This document shows positions 1 to 11,676 of a DNA stretch of 64,000 nt, one piece after another. This DNA is from Nematopogon swammerdamellus. Its lineage: Eukaryota; Arthropoda; Insecta; Lepidoptera; Adelidae. A program made the position numbers and the translations under genes. The first letter of the stretch is position 1. Every line of letters begins with the position of its first letter. The DNA lies in the NCBI GenBank assembly GCA_946902875.1, contig OX336344.1, positions 20,977,791 to 21,041,790 of the forward strand. Reading direction: 5' to 3'. Under the pieces are notes generated by a model. The model had not been told where the DNA came from. It did no database searches and saw nothing but the letters and a program-made list of their open reading frames with translations.

Positions 1-310
1 CAGCGTATGGTGTGTATTTATGTATGTAGACGTCTTTGGAGTCGTCTTGAGGACTTATGCTTAGTTCACAAAAACCTTCAGCGGCAGTTAAACCACTGTT
101 TACCTCCGATGCGACGGAATTCGCCGTGTTTTGTTTGACCTCATCACCTAGTACACCCGTGGTGTCAGGGAATCACACATTGAAAATCTAGGTCAGTGTT
201 TTCCTCTAGTCGCGCCGGCTAAACTGAAGCGGACGGAAACACTGACCATACTTGTAACTATTAAGCATCACCAAAATCCCATAAGTATGTCTGTTAGTAA
301 TTCATTTGAG

Positions 311-511
311 CTATAAGTCCACGAGTGAATGGTTTAGGAAACACGAAGGACAAAGAATCGATTTTGAGAAACGCTCAGTCTTACTGCGACAAGTTCTGCG
401 GAGTTGGGGTGGCTGGCAGGGAATAAGGGATGATAGTCCCGTAGAGCAGCATCCGTGATAGTACCTGTAAAATAGACTAAGCAAACCTACAAATAGTTTG
501 TAATGGACCAA
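311..511 (-). mobile_element. LINE 3' fragment, end of reverse-transcriptase ORF
   Basis: The minus-strand translation carries SLFYRYYHGCC and a following FSKSILC segment. The same peptide block recurs at 4079-4290, 29633-29700 and about 59380-59600. It matches what is seen just after the RT domain of insect non-LTR retrotransposon polyproteins (consensus roughly SLFYRYYxGRCSEEL...FSRSF). Only about 65 codons remain, so it is a dead fragment. Confidence 0.55.
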
Positions 512-597
512 TATTGCAAGACGTTAGGTGATATAACTAAACTAATCAGGCTACTAAAATAACTGTATTATATTCGTGGAACCGCGTACAGACAGAC

Positions 598-962
598 TCT
601 GCTGTCATTCTATCGCCAGCAATCCAACTGTAATTCTATATCCAGCAATCTAAATATCATTCTATAGCTAACCCAGAAATCCAACTGTCATTGCATAGCC
701 AACAAGTCGTTCTGTAGCCAACAATCCAACTATCATTCCATAGCCAACAATCCAACTGTCATTCTACAGCCAGAAATCTAACTGTCATTCTATATCCAAC
801 AATCCAACAATCATTCCATAGCCAAAAATCCAACTGTCACTCTATAGCCAACAATTCAACTTGCATTCCATAGCCAGAAATCCAACTGTCATTCTATAGC
901 TAACAATTCAACTGTCATTCCATAGCCAATAATCGAACTGTCTTCTATAGCCAGCAATACAA
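598..962. repeat. Minisatellite with a unit of about 26 bp
   Basis: Degenerate tandem units of the form CAACTGTCATTCTATAGCCA plus AACAATC-type spacers, about 14 copies. Units vary by substitution and by short deletions. The array sits inside the GST-like gene's intron. Confidence 0.8.
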
Positions 963-1129
963 AGGGCCTCTAAGTCGAAGCATGTTCTAAGGTCTCTTAA
1001 CTCACTCACTCACTCACTAACTGTGAATCATCCACGCATACCGGATTGTATAAATAAAAAAATTACGTACAGGCGAGGACAAACTTACATATTATATATT
1101 ATGTATAATAATTAAAATATTTATTTCAG

Positions 1130-1276
1130 GCATTGAAGTACAACCTAAGGCGCTACCCCCAATTGATCGCGTGGTTTGAGAGAACAAAGTTTGCTCTGGA
1201 ACGATTTGGATACACTGAAATCGATGATGCCGGTGGCAAGAGCATCGCCTCCATGATCACTAGGTCGCGACAATAA
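1130..1276 (+). CDS. Glutathione S-transferase-like protein, terminal coding exon (partial)
   Basis: A polypyrimidine acceptor (ATTTCAG, ending at 1129) opens 48 codons ending in TAA at 1274-1276. The peptide begins ALKYNLRRYPQLIAWFERTK and continues through FGYTEIDDAGGKSIASM. Insect delta/epsilon GSTs end in a comparable way, with YPxLxxWxERxK, a GYxEx segment and then an AGxK motif; this is the last helices of the C-terminal domain that form part of the hydrophobic substrate site. The family conjugates glutathione to electrophiles in the cytosol. The exon enters in phase 0. The rest of the gene lies left of the window, so class and catalytic residue cannot be read. Alternative: another GST-fold protein. 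Confidence 0.6.
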   Translation, partial: ALKYNLRRYPQLIAWFERTKFALERFGYTEIDDAGGKSIASMITRSRQ

Positions 1277-2934
1277 GGGGAACTGAAAATATTATTTTAC
1301 TGTAATTTTTTTGTATATACAGTGTATCTTATAGATAGATACACTTTATAACTACATTCTTAAAGAAATAAATTATTCCGTGAGGCCAAAGGCGATTTTG
1401 TATTTTCATCGTCAAACAATCGTCAATGGAAATTAGTGGAAACATTTAGTATGTTGGCAGATTTTATATGAACATAGCTGCTGAGCCAGTGGCTCCGCTC
1501 ACGTGACATTCAGTCCAATTTTTCTTTCCAAATCGGTCCAACCGTTCTCAAATGATGCGCTTACCAACGAAGAGCATTTAATTTTTATTTAAGTTTCTTC
1601 GAGAAATATATCGTTTACATTAGAGGAACTCGACCTTCGGCCTCGCCCTTAGTTACATACCTACTATTCGAGAAGGTTTACCATTAATCTGAACACAATA
1701 CAGCCTTCGGCCTCGCCCTTAATGTCTTACTTTCTTCTTGTGAAATACGAATTTTACGCGAGTGAAGCCGCGGGCAAAAGCTAGTAAAAAATATAACTAT
1801 TGTTTCCGTCTACGTGGATACCTAATGCTGTCCGCCTCGGCTCCCATACTAAGGTAATTAGACGATTAATTCAAAACTATTTCATAGGGTAAAAAAAATG
1901 GATCGAATGTTCTTATGAAATTACCGAGCACAATTTTATTATAGTTGAAATAAAAAATTTTCTACCTAACATATATTGACGCCATCTAGTGAAAAACTAA
2001 CGCAATTGTACATAGTAACTGATGACATGAAAAACTGTACAGTCTGAACGATGTTGAAGAAGTTGTTCATAGAGGGCGTAAAATGACTATGAAATGTGAA
2101 ATTAATAAAAACCGGGAAGTGCGGGAAAATTTTTTTTTTTTACTTTAAAATCTGCACTATCATCACACCGATGAAAACAAATTTTAAAATTCATATTTTA
2201 ATGTTTATTTTCTCTTCGAAACTACTGAGCCTGCAATTTCGAAAAAATTGGGACTATATAGGTCCTCTCTTTGTAGTCTACAGGAAAACCTAAACGAAAA
2301 TCCTAAGTCTTAAGGTTTTCACAGAAAACGGAATGTTACGGAACCCTCTCGGCGCTAGTTCGACTTACACCTGACCGCATTCTTTTAGCTAATAGGATAT
2401 GCATGAATGTAAATTTTATGCGAATGTTATTTATTAATATCTTCTATAATATACCTCTGCGAAGGTTATCCATCACTATAACAAAACTTAAAATGACAAA
2501 TAAAACGAATATCCAACTAATTAATTATTATTCGCAAAAAAACAAACAACTGACATAATGGGAAAACCACGAAATACTTACGTCTTTCATTATTGGCCTT
2601 CAAATGAGTAAAGAGAAATGTGTTTTCGATACACTGTGTAAACGTATTCGTCATGTTGCCACTCGCTGTTGTCAGTTACGCCTTCTCGCTTTGAAAGAAG
2701 CACGTAGTTTGTTTGCTGAATAACATCGCATTTGGCGCGAAAATTGTGAAATTAATTCGTATTCGCGAATATCATTGTGTTACCTTTCCGTCGAGTGTTA
2801 TTATCAATTTTAGTTGTTAATTTGTGTTTAGCTGTGGCCATGTGCGTTACGAGATATTATAATTTGTGTGGATAAATAAAACATGTCATGGCGTTCTCTC
2901 TCTCGCTCTCACTTGAGCATCTAACGGCTTAGGC
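1277..2934. other. Intergenic, no gene seen
   Basis: After the GST 3' end the only structure seen is at about 1605-1775, where two units contain GGCCTCGCCCTTAGTTAC-like sequence. These belong to the family forming a tandem array at 18.9-19.45 kb. The remainder is AT-rich with no convincing exon. Confidence 0.5.
1367..1372 (+). promoter_or_regulatory. Poly(A) signal of the GST-like gene
   Basis: AATAAA lies 91 bp after the stop codon, a normal 3'UTR length for an insect gene. Confidence 0.65.
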
Positions 2935-3527
2935 CAGGGATGGGCAAACTACGGCCCGCGGGCCATCTCCGGATCGCGAACGGTTGCAATCCGGCCCGCG
3001 ATCATCGACCCAGAAGTAGATAACATATCATAAATCACGAAAACATTCGGCAAAATTAAAATGGTGTACTTGGCTACATTCATTAATTAATATTTTATGG
3101 ATTACCTGCAATAAATAATGTTTATTACAATGGATGAATTTTTTTTTTATTTACTAGGTGTTAATTTTAGTTTTTTTTTTCATTGTTATTGTGATTTAAT
3201 TGAATTATAGTTTATCTATACCTACCTACCAAATAAATAATGTATATTATACATTGCCCTATTTCACACTGGTACACTGTACCTGATTCGAATTTCTATA
3301 GACAGATAGTTCATATAATTTATTTTTTTATAAATAAAAGAATTTTTAATGATGTTGAAAACTATGAGTGAATAAATAACTTTATTTCGGAAAATACAAA
3401 TATGTTTATTTCAATAAAGAATTATAATTATAAAAATTATATTATAGCCAAAAATTCAAAACACTGGTCACCCATAGCTTCTCTTTGTAAATATTGGCCC
3501 GCGTAGGAAAAAGTCTTCCCATCCCTG
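2935..3527. mobile_element. Non-autonomous hAT-type transposon with 8-bp target duplication
   Basis: The ends are CAGGGATGGGCAAAC at the left and CTTCCCATCCCTG at the right, a terminal inverted repeat typical of the hAT superfamily. An exact 8-bp duplication GCTTAGGC flanks it (2927-2934 and 3528-3535). Subterminal GGCCCGCG motifs occur near both ends and the interior is AT-rich with no transposase. At 593 bp it is a MITE mobilised in trans. Confidence 0.9.
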
Positions 3528-3734
3528 GCTTAGGCGATACAAAGCAGCCATAAAAGTGGTGTGCGTGCGAATGAGACAGATTAAACAGTTTGTGTTCTTA
3601 GATGTTTACACCTTTATGGTCAAACTATGTGTATCTACGGCCCCGCTCGCGATAAAGTCGGTGAAAATTCTATGTAAATAGGTAGAACGGTTTTCGAGTA
3701 AATCACATGAAATGTAACCGATAAAGTATCCTCA

Positions 3735-4290
3735 TGGGGGAAGGAGAACTTGGTCAACTTCAACGTAGCTAAGACGCAAGCTTGTGCCTTCTATACTAAG
3801 GCGATCCGTTTCCACTCCAAGCAACTTTCCAGGGCAGCCAAGTCCCCAATGATGGTAGTCTGGGCTTCCTGGGTATGGAGGTGTCCACGGACGTTGGATT
3901 TCGATCGTTCATAGAATCCAAGGCGAAACTAGCATCTCGAAAATTAGGGATACTCTACCGATGTCGGCGATTTTTTACGCCGGTCCAATTGCTTACACTC
4001 TATAAAGCACAAGTAAGACCGGTGATGGAATATTGCAGTCATCTTTGGGAGGGTTCCCCTGAGTAACTTCTTTCAGCCTTGGATTCTATCCAACGACCAG
4101 CCATTCGCCTCATTGGTGACTCTGTACTCACAAAGGACCTTCAACCTCTAAAGCACAGACGTATCGTTGGGTCATTGAGCCTGTTTTATCGGTACTACTA
4201 TGGCCGCTGCTCTGACGAAATTGCTTCCCTTATCCCTCCTCCTCCTGTTCGCCTCCGCGAACAGGAGGAATTAATTTCATTGCTTCAATG
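3735..4290 (+). mobile_element. LINE 3' fragment, reverse-transcriptase C-terminus (frameshifted)
   Basis: Three reading-frame pieces make up the end of a non-LTR retrotransposon ORF2. The pieces include LGMEVSTDVGFRSFIESKAK, then the segment YKAQVRPVMEYCSHLW, then LDSIQRPAIRLIGD and GSLSLFYRYYYGRCS. The motif order (thumb, RPVMEYCSHLW, LDxIQxRAxRLI, LFYRYYxGRCS) is the usual one after the RT core. A TAA at 4064-4066 and a frame change show it is dead, and the catalytic core is absent. Confidence 0.8.
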
Positions 4291-4544
4291 AAATTGAAAT
4301 GTCTAAACATCGCATTGAAAGCTTCAACGCATACCTGCGCTTTCAATGTTCAACGCCTTTCAATGAAATTGCTTCAATTTCATTGAACCGTGAACATTAC
4401 CATAACTGCCATATGAATGATCAATAAACAATACAAAGTATCGTTATGGCTTGCTGTAGACGCGAGTATCATTTGTTACTCAGTTTCCAAAGGTTCAATC
4501 TTAATAGAAACGTAACCGGGTAACACTGTCTGTAGGATAACACC

Positions 4545-4868
4545 GTGTGGAGTCGGTACAAAGAATAGCCCCATCGCATCTCTCCCCATGCATGTCGTAA
4601 AAGACGACTAAGGGATAAGGACGAGATGCCGTGCTAAAGGGCAACAGGCTCGCCACCTCTCAACTTGGCACGGTACTTCTACCGAGTCATGCAGCAGGTG
4701 AGTCTTCGTGCCTTACTTGCTGCTTGATCGATTGAATCTTGTTCGAATACTTTGCGAAACGTGCTGATCGGTGTTGTGCTGTAATTTACCAGAGTTCCTG
4801 CAGCACAACATCAATTATTCTGCTTACCCCGATTGTCGGGATTCAGCGTGTGTGATATGTATGTACTG
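4545..4868 (+). mobile_element. SINE-like element S3 (GTGTGG head, body beta)
   Basis: It begins ACCGTGTGGAGTCGGTAC, runs through the shared ACGACTAAGGGATAAGG block, then a body containing GAGTCATGCAGCAGG and TTACTTGCTGCTTGATCGA. It ends near GTGTGATATGTATGTA. Other copies lie at 13115-13345, 38018-38342 (minus) and 48885-49205. Mobility is shown by the empty site described for the 38-kb copy. Confidence 0.75.
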
Positions 4869-5109
4869 TCTGTATTTGCGGGTACGTTTAGCCGTTCTTT
4901 TATCGACAATGCGATAATATAGATTACGAGCGCCAGAATACACAGTTTCGATTTTAGTTCTGTTGGAGTTTTCAAAGCACAAACACTCCGCTAATTTAGT
5001 GTAAGAGTATAGGACTATGTTTAATATATAAGAGTGGGAAACACTGAAGAAGTCTCACTACTACGAGGACGCTAAATACGAAAGGACAAAATGTGGTAAT
5101 TATGACTTT
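4869..5109 (+). repeat. Dispersed copy of the 16-18 kb satellite flank
   Basis: The sequence from TTTATCGACAATGCGATA through AGAGTGGGAAACACTGA to AGGACAAAATGTGGTAATTA matches the non-minisatellite part of the three higher-order units at 16370-18370. The 18-bp minisatellite core is absent here. Confidence 0.7.
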
Positions 5110-5340
5110 TATTATATACAAGCTGTGCCCGCGGCTCCGCCCGCTCTCATATTTGACTTCTCTGCTAACCTCATAAGCCATTTAGCGTGATAGTAAGTAG
5201 CCTATAGTTGATGGGAAGAATCAAGCTATCCGTAGAATGTTTTTTATTAAAATCGGTTCGAGTTATAAGCGGACAGACAGACATACACTCAGACACTCAG
5301 ACACTCAGAAAGCAGACGTTGGATTTTATTATAGGTAAGG
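5105..5340. repeat. Interspersed repeat R1 with CAGA/CACT tail
   Basis: The unit starts near CAAGCTGTGCCCGCGGCTCC, contains AGTAAGTAGCCTATAGTTGA and AAAATCGGTTC, then a short ACAGACAG/ACTCAGAC run, and ends GACGTTGGATTTTATTATA. Near-identical copies lie at 7617-7853 and 35930-36151. No coding potential is seen. The family is widespread in Lepidoptera as far as I recall, but I cannot assign a class. Confidence 0.7.
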
Positions 5341-5394
5341 AAGGATAATTACTAACGTTAGATAGACAGAAAATCCTTTATTGCTCCAAGAAAT

Positions 5395-5522
5395 TGTCAA
5401 CCTCAGTAGCTCGGTCCGTCGACTGCTGGTCGGATTTTAAGCACACCTGGGCGCGGTCAGTGGATGGACGAGTGACCGGTCGACCGTTGGAGGAGAGGAG
5501 TCAGTTTCCATTAAACAAAAAC
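5395..5522 (+). mobile_element. Internally deleted S1 SINE (tRNA/5S-like head joined to 3' tail)
   Basis: The tRNA-like start (CAACCTCAGTAGCTCGG), a GCGCGGTCAGTGGATGGACG segment and GACCGGTCGACCGTTGGAGG are followed directly by the SINE tail GTCAGTTTCCATTAAACAAA. The central body of about 270 bp is missing, so this is a head-to-tail deletion derivative. Confidence 0.7.
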
Positions 5523-5639
5523 AGTGACAATCATTTCTAAGCGGCGGCGCCCTAACTGTGTACTATTTCTTCTACGGGGGAGCTCTTTGACGCGATCCCG
5601 CCGTTCCCTTTCCACCTCCGCACCACGCGCACTGGGCCC

Positions 5640-5870
5640 CTGCCCAGTGCGCGTGGTGCTTGCGGTGATTGCATACCTATACGCTGAACTTACCGCGAAT
5701 GTACAACAATCGGTTCTGCAGATGTTTCCTGCACTGAACTGGTAAACTCTGGAACGCTCTCTCTGCACACCTTTTCCCCTCCAAGTATAGCCTCGGGTCC
5801 TTCACGAGAAGCATGAATAGGCACCTGTCAGGCCGGCATGGCATTTAAAACCACCGCGTACGATCGAATA
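5640..5870 (+). mobile_element. LINE fragment, second family
   Basis: The block with AACCGG/TTCTGCAGAT..CTGGAACGCTCTC and GGGTCCTTCACGAGAAGC is the reverse complement of repeats at 30960-31240, 38465-38770 and 47990-48180. It corresponds to the 3' coding end of the LINE seen at 45085-45725. It is strongly degraded. Confidence 0.5.
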
Positions 5871-6095
5871 TCCATGGGCGTCGTTATACATCTTATAGGT
5901 GGCTCGGCGCAACAAGTCGCGCTTTCTATAAAAAAAAACGGTGTTTTAAGGTAAGTAGTTACTATACACCTATGCCATTCCATAATGCAAATATTTCCAA
6001 AGCGGTTAGTTTTGCTAATATTTATACCAAACCGACAGTATTTAGCTGACAGTTATCTTCTTAAAATACAGCTAGACCAAAATGCTACAATAATA

Positions 6096-7200
6096 AAAGG
6101 TTTTTTAGGGTTCGGTACCTCAAAGGAGGAAAAAACGGAACCCTTATAGAATCACTTTGTTGTCCGTCTGGCTGGCTGGTTGTCTGTCTGTCAAGACCTT
6201 TTTTCTCAAGAACGGGTGGAGGTATCAAGTTGAAATTAATGTCAAATACTAAGGTCTACGTTTCCTCAGAGGTGTTAAATGAAATTAAGCTTCTAAGTCA
6301 ACGCAATCAATAGATACGGCCATTTAAGTCACATATTTTGCTACTGACAATTCAAATCAAAACCTATAGAGTACTTCCCGTTAACCTAGAATCATGAAAT
6401 TTGGTAAAAAGCAAGGTCTCACAGCACAAGTAAAGGAAAAAATCCGAAAATATTAAATTTATAGTTAGGTGACATCTAAAAAAATATTTGTTTGTTTTGT
6501 ATGTCAAGGACCGTTTTTCTCAGGAACGGATCACGATAACAAATTGCAATTAATATGAAATACTAAGATCTATGATCTCTTTAAGGTGTAGAAAATGCAA
6601 GCTTCTAAATCTAAGCAATCAAAAGATACGGCCATCTATGTCAGATTTCATACTCGCAAACTCACTCAAATCAAATCAAAACCTATAGAGTATTTCCCGT
6701 CAACCTGGAATCATAAAATTTGGTAAGAAGCAAGGTCTCATAGCACAAGTAAAGGAAAAAATCCTAAAATTTTAAACTTGTAGCTATATGATATGAAAAA
6801 AAATTTGCTTGTTTTGTATGTCAAGACCCTTTTTCTCAGTAACAAGTCAAGATATAAAATTGAAACTAATATAAATACTAACGTCTGCGATCCCTTCGAG
6901 TTATAGAAAATGAAAGCTTCTAAATCAACATAATCAAAAGATACGGTTATTTATGGCAAATTTTAATACTTAGGAAAAATCCGAAAATTGTAAATATGTA
7001 GTCACATAAGAAATTTTAATATATTTTTGTATATTTCAACTACACGAATGCCTCAGTCAAACCATTGCTGTAGCGTTTATTTAGGCGGTTCGTGATTTTT
7101 CAAAACAATTCTTTTTGTACATACATAAAACTAAAACATATTGAGTGATGATGATGATACGGAACCCTCGGAGCGCGAGTCCAACTCGCACTTGGCGACT
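6096..7200. repeat. Interspersed repeat R2 with three internal tandem units
   Basis: The element starts TTAGGGTTCGGTACCTCAAA and ends at CCAACTCGCACTTGGCGAC. Inside, a unit of about 312 bp beginning at CTGTCAAGACC/ACCTTTTTCTCA occurs three times (near 6190, 6503 and 6815), each carrying AAAACCTATAGAGTA. The terminal CGAGTCnnACTCGCACTTGGC block is shared, inverted, with repeats at 34990-35255 and 60450-60735. A one-unit copy lies at 32790-33095. No ORF or terminal inverted repeat was identified. Confidence 0.65.
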
Positions 7201-7585
7201 TTTTTTTTATGGAAACTGACACGGCTTAGTTTATTAATTGGTCTTCGCGCGCTCCGAGACCTATCAATAATCTAAGTGACACGGGTTGGCTACATCACCT
7301 ACAACATCCGTGATGTCAGCCCATAACACCGGGTGAACTTGGTGCCATGTCAGTGCTGCCCTTCATTTCATGTTGGCTACGCTGAACTGGACGGAAAACA
7401 CGAACTATTTACATAGCCGTTTCGACCGACCTTTCATACAGTGCGGTGGTTTCAACCCGGGCCGGGTTAAACCCTACCACCTAGTAATATAAGAAGGGAG
7501 TCATATCCCTTAGTCGCCTTTTACGACATACACGGGGAGAGATGCAGTGGGGCTATTCTTTTAAAGTACCGGCCCCACACGGTAC
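7201..7585 (-). mobile_element. S2 SINE-like element, tail interrupted
   Basis: In minus orientation it has the GTGTGGGGCCGGTAC head, the ATGACTCCCTTCTTATATTA junction and body alpha, ending in ATAAAAAAAAAGTC. About 55 bp is inserted between two copies of a TGACACGG piece in the tail (about 7220-7275). Head and body are otherwise complete. Confidence 0.8.
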
Positions 7586-7616
7586 GTCGGTACGGTATAT
7601 CATTTATTATTATTTT

Positions 7617-7853
7617 TATAATACACAAGCTGTGCCCGCGCCTCCGCCCGCTCTCATATTTCACTTCACTGCTAACCTCATAAGCTATTTAGCGTGATAG
7701 TAAGTAGCCTATAGTTGATGGGAAGAAACAAGGTATCCGTAGAATTTTGTTTTATTAAAATCGGTTCAGTGGTTCTCGAGTTATGAGCGGACAGACAGAC
7801 ACTCAGACACTCAGACAGAAAGCGGACGTTGGATTTTATTATAGGTAAGGAAG
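7617..7853. repeat. Interspersed repeat R1, second copy
   Basis: This is almost identical to 5105-5340 from AAGCTGTGCCCGCG to GACGTTGGATTTTATTATAG. Like the first copy it is followed by GTAAGGAAGGAT, which suggests a longer shared unit or the same target context. Confidence 0.7.
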
Positions 7854-7959
7854 GATTAACTTGCCGTTTTACATAATATGCCCTTCCACAAGTACGAAAA
7901 GCTAGCCAGCATCCGACACTTAATTAACCCAATATTGCACGTGAAGGGAAATAGAGAGA

Positions 7960-8045
7960 ACAAGACTTTGAAGACGTTAGCGACACAGATGATGATTATG
8001 ACGATGACGCTATTGGAGATGCTGATGGTGACAGTGACTATAATG
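7960..8045 (+). other. Possible acidic coding segment (paralogue of 22918-23010)
   Basis: One frame reads DFEDVSDTDDDYDDDAIGDA and onward to a TGA at 8048-8050. The second block encodes the similar DFEDVSAIDDDDYNDVIGD at about 22926-22990, so the frame survives in both copies. It lies only about 50 bp before the membrane exon at 8088, which could be a short intron. A GAY-rich microsatellite would give the same peptide, so coding status is unproven. Confidence 0.3.
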
Positions 8046-8087
8046 TTTGATGACAATGATTCTGATGATACAATTTTCTCCTTGCAG

Positions 8088-8197
8088 TTGCTGCGTGTGT
8101 AGCCTGCTATGCAAGATGGTCAGTATCATGTTCTCCCTCATACTGTTGGTAATCTTCATTGTCATCATGCTCTGGGCCGTCGGAGTCATTAGATTCT
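8088..8197 (+). CDS. Candidate exon encoding one membrane segment, paralogue of 23057-23166
   Basis: The exon is bounded by TTTTCTCCTTGCAG and TTCT|GTGAGT. Only one frame is open, reading CCVCSLLCKMVSIMFSLILL and then VIFIVIMLWAVGVIRF: a Cys-rich juxtamembrane stretch and a single hydrophobic helix. The paralogous exon at 23057-23166 has the same 110-bp length, the same splice sites and the same open frame with mostly conservative changes, which argues for coding. I do not recognise the family. With the next acceptor at 9788, the junction would create a TAG stop (T|AG). If acceptor use shifts 2 bp, an 88-bp repeated exon follows. Complete gene structure is unresolved. Confidence 0.45.
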
Positions 8198-9788
8198 GTG
8201 AGTATTCATCATCAAGATTTCTTATAACCAGAGAAGTCGTCAATTTATTTCGGTGATGTGTGAAGCAATGGAATCTAACATGTGACAGATAAATTCAGTT
8301 GCCATGTTCAGAGGGCTTTGGAATTCTCAACGAGAGCCAATACTATGTCTTAAACAATCCAAGTAACAGCATCAAAACGGTTGAATTCAATAAAACAACT
8401 ATTTGTCTAGAACAGTTGCGAGCTATGAACTAGCATATTGATAAATGTATTGTAATTCTTGTTATGGAAAGAAAATGCAATGACGAGTTACCAATTATTC
8501 ACTATATACATCAGGATTTGATTCTCTTGGTAGTTCCTTGAATTGTAAAGGAACTGAAAAGAAGCTCAAATAAAAACACTTTAGTGACTAGAGTGTTTTT
8601 TGGCCAGGCAAATGGACTAGAATCTAGTCCATTTGGCATAGAAATTGCACCCAATCCAATAACCTACACATCTACGAGCATAGACGCCGACTTTTCCAAA
8701 TTGTCGTGGGTGCTCGCTCGGTGCTATGATAAATTACTGGATTATAAATCGGCCACATGCTACTCCGATCATAGGTAGGCAGGTACTTCTAAACTCATGA
8801 AATAACAAAACTCTACCGAAAAGCGGGTTTTGTGGGGATTTATTGTGCGGTTCCCCCGTACCCCCACAATAATTCTTGTGGGTGCTCGGGCACCGGAGCA
8901 CCCTCGGATTCGGCGCCCCCGAGCATAATTAATATGATACTTTCAAATGTATTACCTATGTCTTATGCTTATACTCGTAAATACACTCGATATAGCTTTA
9001 TTCTTGCTTCCTTTACATCTCCATAATGTTATGGTTTAACTTGTATTGACTATATGTATTAGTAGCATTACCATGTTTTGTATTGTATTCAGTGAATGTA
9101 TTGTGAAGTATCTTTCTTTCTTTCCCAGTGAGTTATATGATACATCTACTAATATATCACGCTGACAATGTCTCGCTTTCTTATATTTTTTTATTCCCCT
9201 CTGAATGATTCCAGAATGGCATTAAGTTCCATTGTAACACAATCGGCGATGATATCAGCATTAAACTCTATTGCAATTTCAGATTTTTTATTTTATTTAC
9301 CATCAGTGATTTCATTCACTCCATTCAACTATGAAATGATACAACCATAGTCAATGGATACAACATTGCTGATCAGAATTTTTATGTTTCAAATCAATGA
9401 CGTATCACGTATTCTTGTTTTAAATTGTTGTTTCTTTCTCAGGCACCAGTACACACACATACTTCATTAGATTGTTGTGTCGTTTAATATATTATAGGGG
9501 TTGTATCAAAATTTTACATGCTGAATTATGTGCATTAAGGTTTTATCTCGTTCACGTTCAGTGCGCAGGCGACATTACCGTCGACCTCTCATTTGATTAC
9601 ATCTCTTTCAAATTGTTTTTTTAAGTTATCTTATATAATTGGGTGTTATCTTCCACTTTTCTCTATTGATAAATTATCTTGATAAGTATTATATACCGCC
9701 GGGAATCCTCCGAAAGCGCGACACGAGCACCTTGTCAACATTCATTACCTACCTCGTCCCAATTTAACTGATTAATTTTGTTTTTCAG

Positions 9789-10134
9789 AGCACGACTTGG
9801 GTCCACATATCCTGTTACCATGGAGACACGGCTGTCATCACCAGCTCCCGAAGTGGGTCCGGCAGTCATCACTAAGAGCACGACGTGGATCCACACATCC
9901 TGTTGCCATAGAGACACGGCTGTCATCACCAGTTCCCGAAGTGTGTCTAACAGTCATCGCTAAGAGCATGACGTGGATCCATAAATCCTGTTGCCATACG
10001 GCTGTCATCACCAGTTCCCGAAGTGGGTCTAGCAGTAATCGCTAAGAGCACGACGTGGATCCACACATCCTGTTGCCATGGAGACACGGCTGTCTTCACT
10101 AGCTCCCGAAGTGGGACTAGCAGTCATCGCTAAG
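9789..10134 (+). repeat. Four tandem copies of an 88-bp exon-like unit
   Basis: A splice acceptor (TTTTTCAG, ending 9788) precedes AGCACGACTTGGGTCCACA. Units restart at 9877, 9965 and 10047 (88, 88 and 82 bp), each ending GCTAAG or ACTAAG. The paralogous block has one unit only (24662-24750). Because 88 is not a multiple of three the copies cannot stay in one frame, so this looks like amplified 3' exon/UTR sequence rather than a repeat domain. Confidence 0.6.
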
Positions 10135-10139
10135 TAAAG

Positions 10140-11676
10140 ATGGTGTCTGACAACTTTCGTCCACTGCGAATGGGTTGTCGAAATTAAAGCTTATTTGACA
10201 AAATGTTATTCGGCACATCGGTACATGACAGGCAAATAGGTGGAGATTTGGAAGACTGTAAGCCAATAATTTATAACATTTTGTACCGGTAGCAAAAAAT
10301 TACTTCTATGGAACAGCAGTCTTCAGAGACTCGAAATGTATTATTTCTGTCTGATTAGATAATTACGTACAATAAATTGTAAAATTTTAGAAAAACGATA
10401 AAAAATATATAATAATGGCTGTTTTATGTAGAAAAATCAACACACGCACGTATCTGAAATGAGAACTGAAAAATGGGGACCTTTAGAGCATCTGGTATGG
10501 TCGCAATGTTTTCTTTTGCAATTTTTTCCAGTTGAATTTTCAATTCTCCAAGCAGTATATAATTAACCCCCTGAAATATCCGGTATGATAAATAAAAAAA
10601 TCACGACATAACATTTTGAACGCCAATAAAAAAAAAATATTAATGGCATTACAAAAAGCATTTTAGAAACAATTTTGAGATTAATGTTATTAAAAATTGG
10701 CAAAGGCGAAGACGTGCTTTTCAGAAAATATTGTTATTTTGATTTGATTTTTATGAATGAATCGGCCATTCCCAGTCAATGATGTTTTAAAGGTATAGAT
10801 TCAGCGTTCTTCACAATATTGGAGGAGAATTTGGTATTCAATAGAAAACATTGCCATCTAGCGGTAAACTAATGCAACGCTTTGTAAAGTAGTATGCTGG
10901 GCAAGGACCGCGCTGTTGAAGTGAAGGATAACCTAGAGTATTACCAACGAACGGTCGTCGGCCCGTTCGGCTATTTGTAAATATTTTGGAAATTACGTGG
11001 CATACGTGCACTTATTTGTGATAACTGATATGTGACGCCGTCATCCTTGTTTCTCTTCCCGGTACGATTTTTACAGTGTCGCAAGGGACACATAGGCATT
11101 ATATATTTGTAGAAAACTACGATCGACGCACCTGCGCTCGCCGAGCGTGCGAGCGTGCGACTCGACCGTTAACTCGAGATCCACCGTTTGACTCATATTG
11201 TAAGTAGGAACTAGGAAACGATCGAGTGTATTAAGTGATGTGAAGTCTATTAATATATAATTCAATATTCCTAGTAGTCTATAAAGTGCATAATATTCAA
11301 TTAGTTTAAAAAAACATGCCTGAGTCTGATGTGGGTAGTCTGGTGTTAAAAACTAGATTTGTATTGCCTGGCTTCGAACCTGGCTTCAATTTGAATATTT
11401 TAAATTGAGAATCAAGGGCAAATATTTATTAGGAAATATTACGTATTTTCTCTATATGTAAGTAATTTTTAAAATAAAATAAGTTAAACAGTTATTTTCC
11501 AATTTCATTATTACCATACCCAATCTTACCCATAAATACATAATGACATGCATAGATGTTCGATTAAAGTACCTGAGCGTCTATACCTATCTAGATAAAC
11601 TTATCTAAAAGAAATTATCTAATAAATCCAAAATTTTATCCAAATCGTTAGAGCCGTTTCCGAGAAACCCATTATA
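10140..11676. other. No gene recognised; right part of the first paralogous block
   Basis: AT-rich sequence. Several patches match 24760-25700, for example GAATCAAGGGCAAATATTTA at about 11408 and 25609, and CGGCACATCGGTACA at about 10211 and 24848. No exon was supported. A GC-richer piece at 11090-11170 (GCTCGCCGAGCGTGCGAGCG) could be a promoter or 5'UTR but carries no convincing ORF. Confidence 0.4.

Larger units (their letters stand above)
1..1129. other. Intron of the GST-like gene, filled with repeats
   Basis: This stretch lies upstream of the splice acceptor at 1128-1129. It holds a very diverged SINE-body relic (about 80-260, minus sense), a LINE C-terminal fragment (311-511, minus) and a minisatellite (598-962). 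A short (CTCA)n run lies near 1001-1020. No other exon was recognised. Confidence 0.5.
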
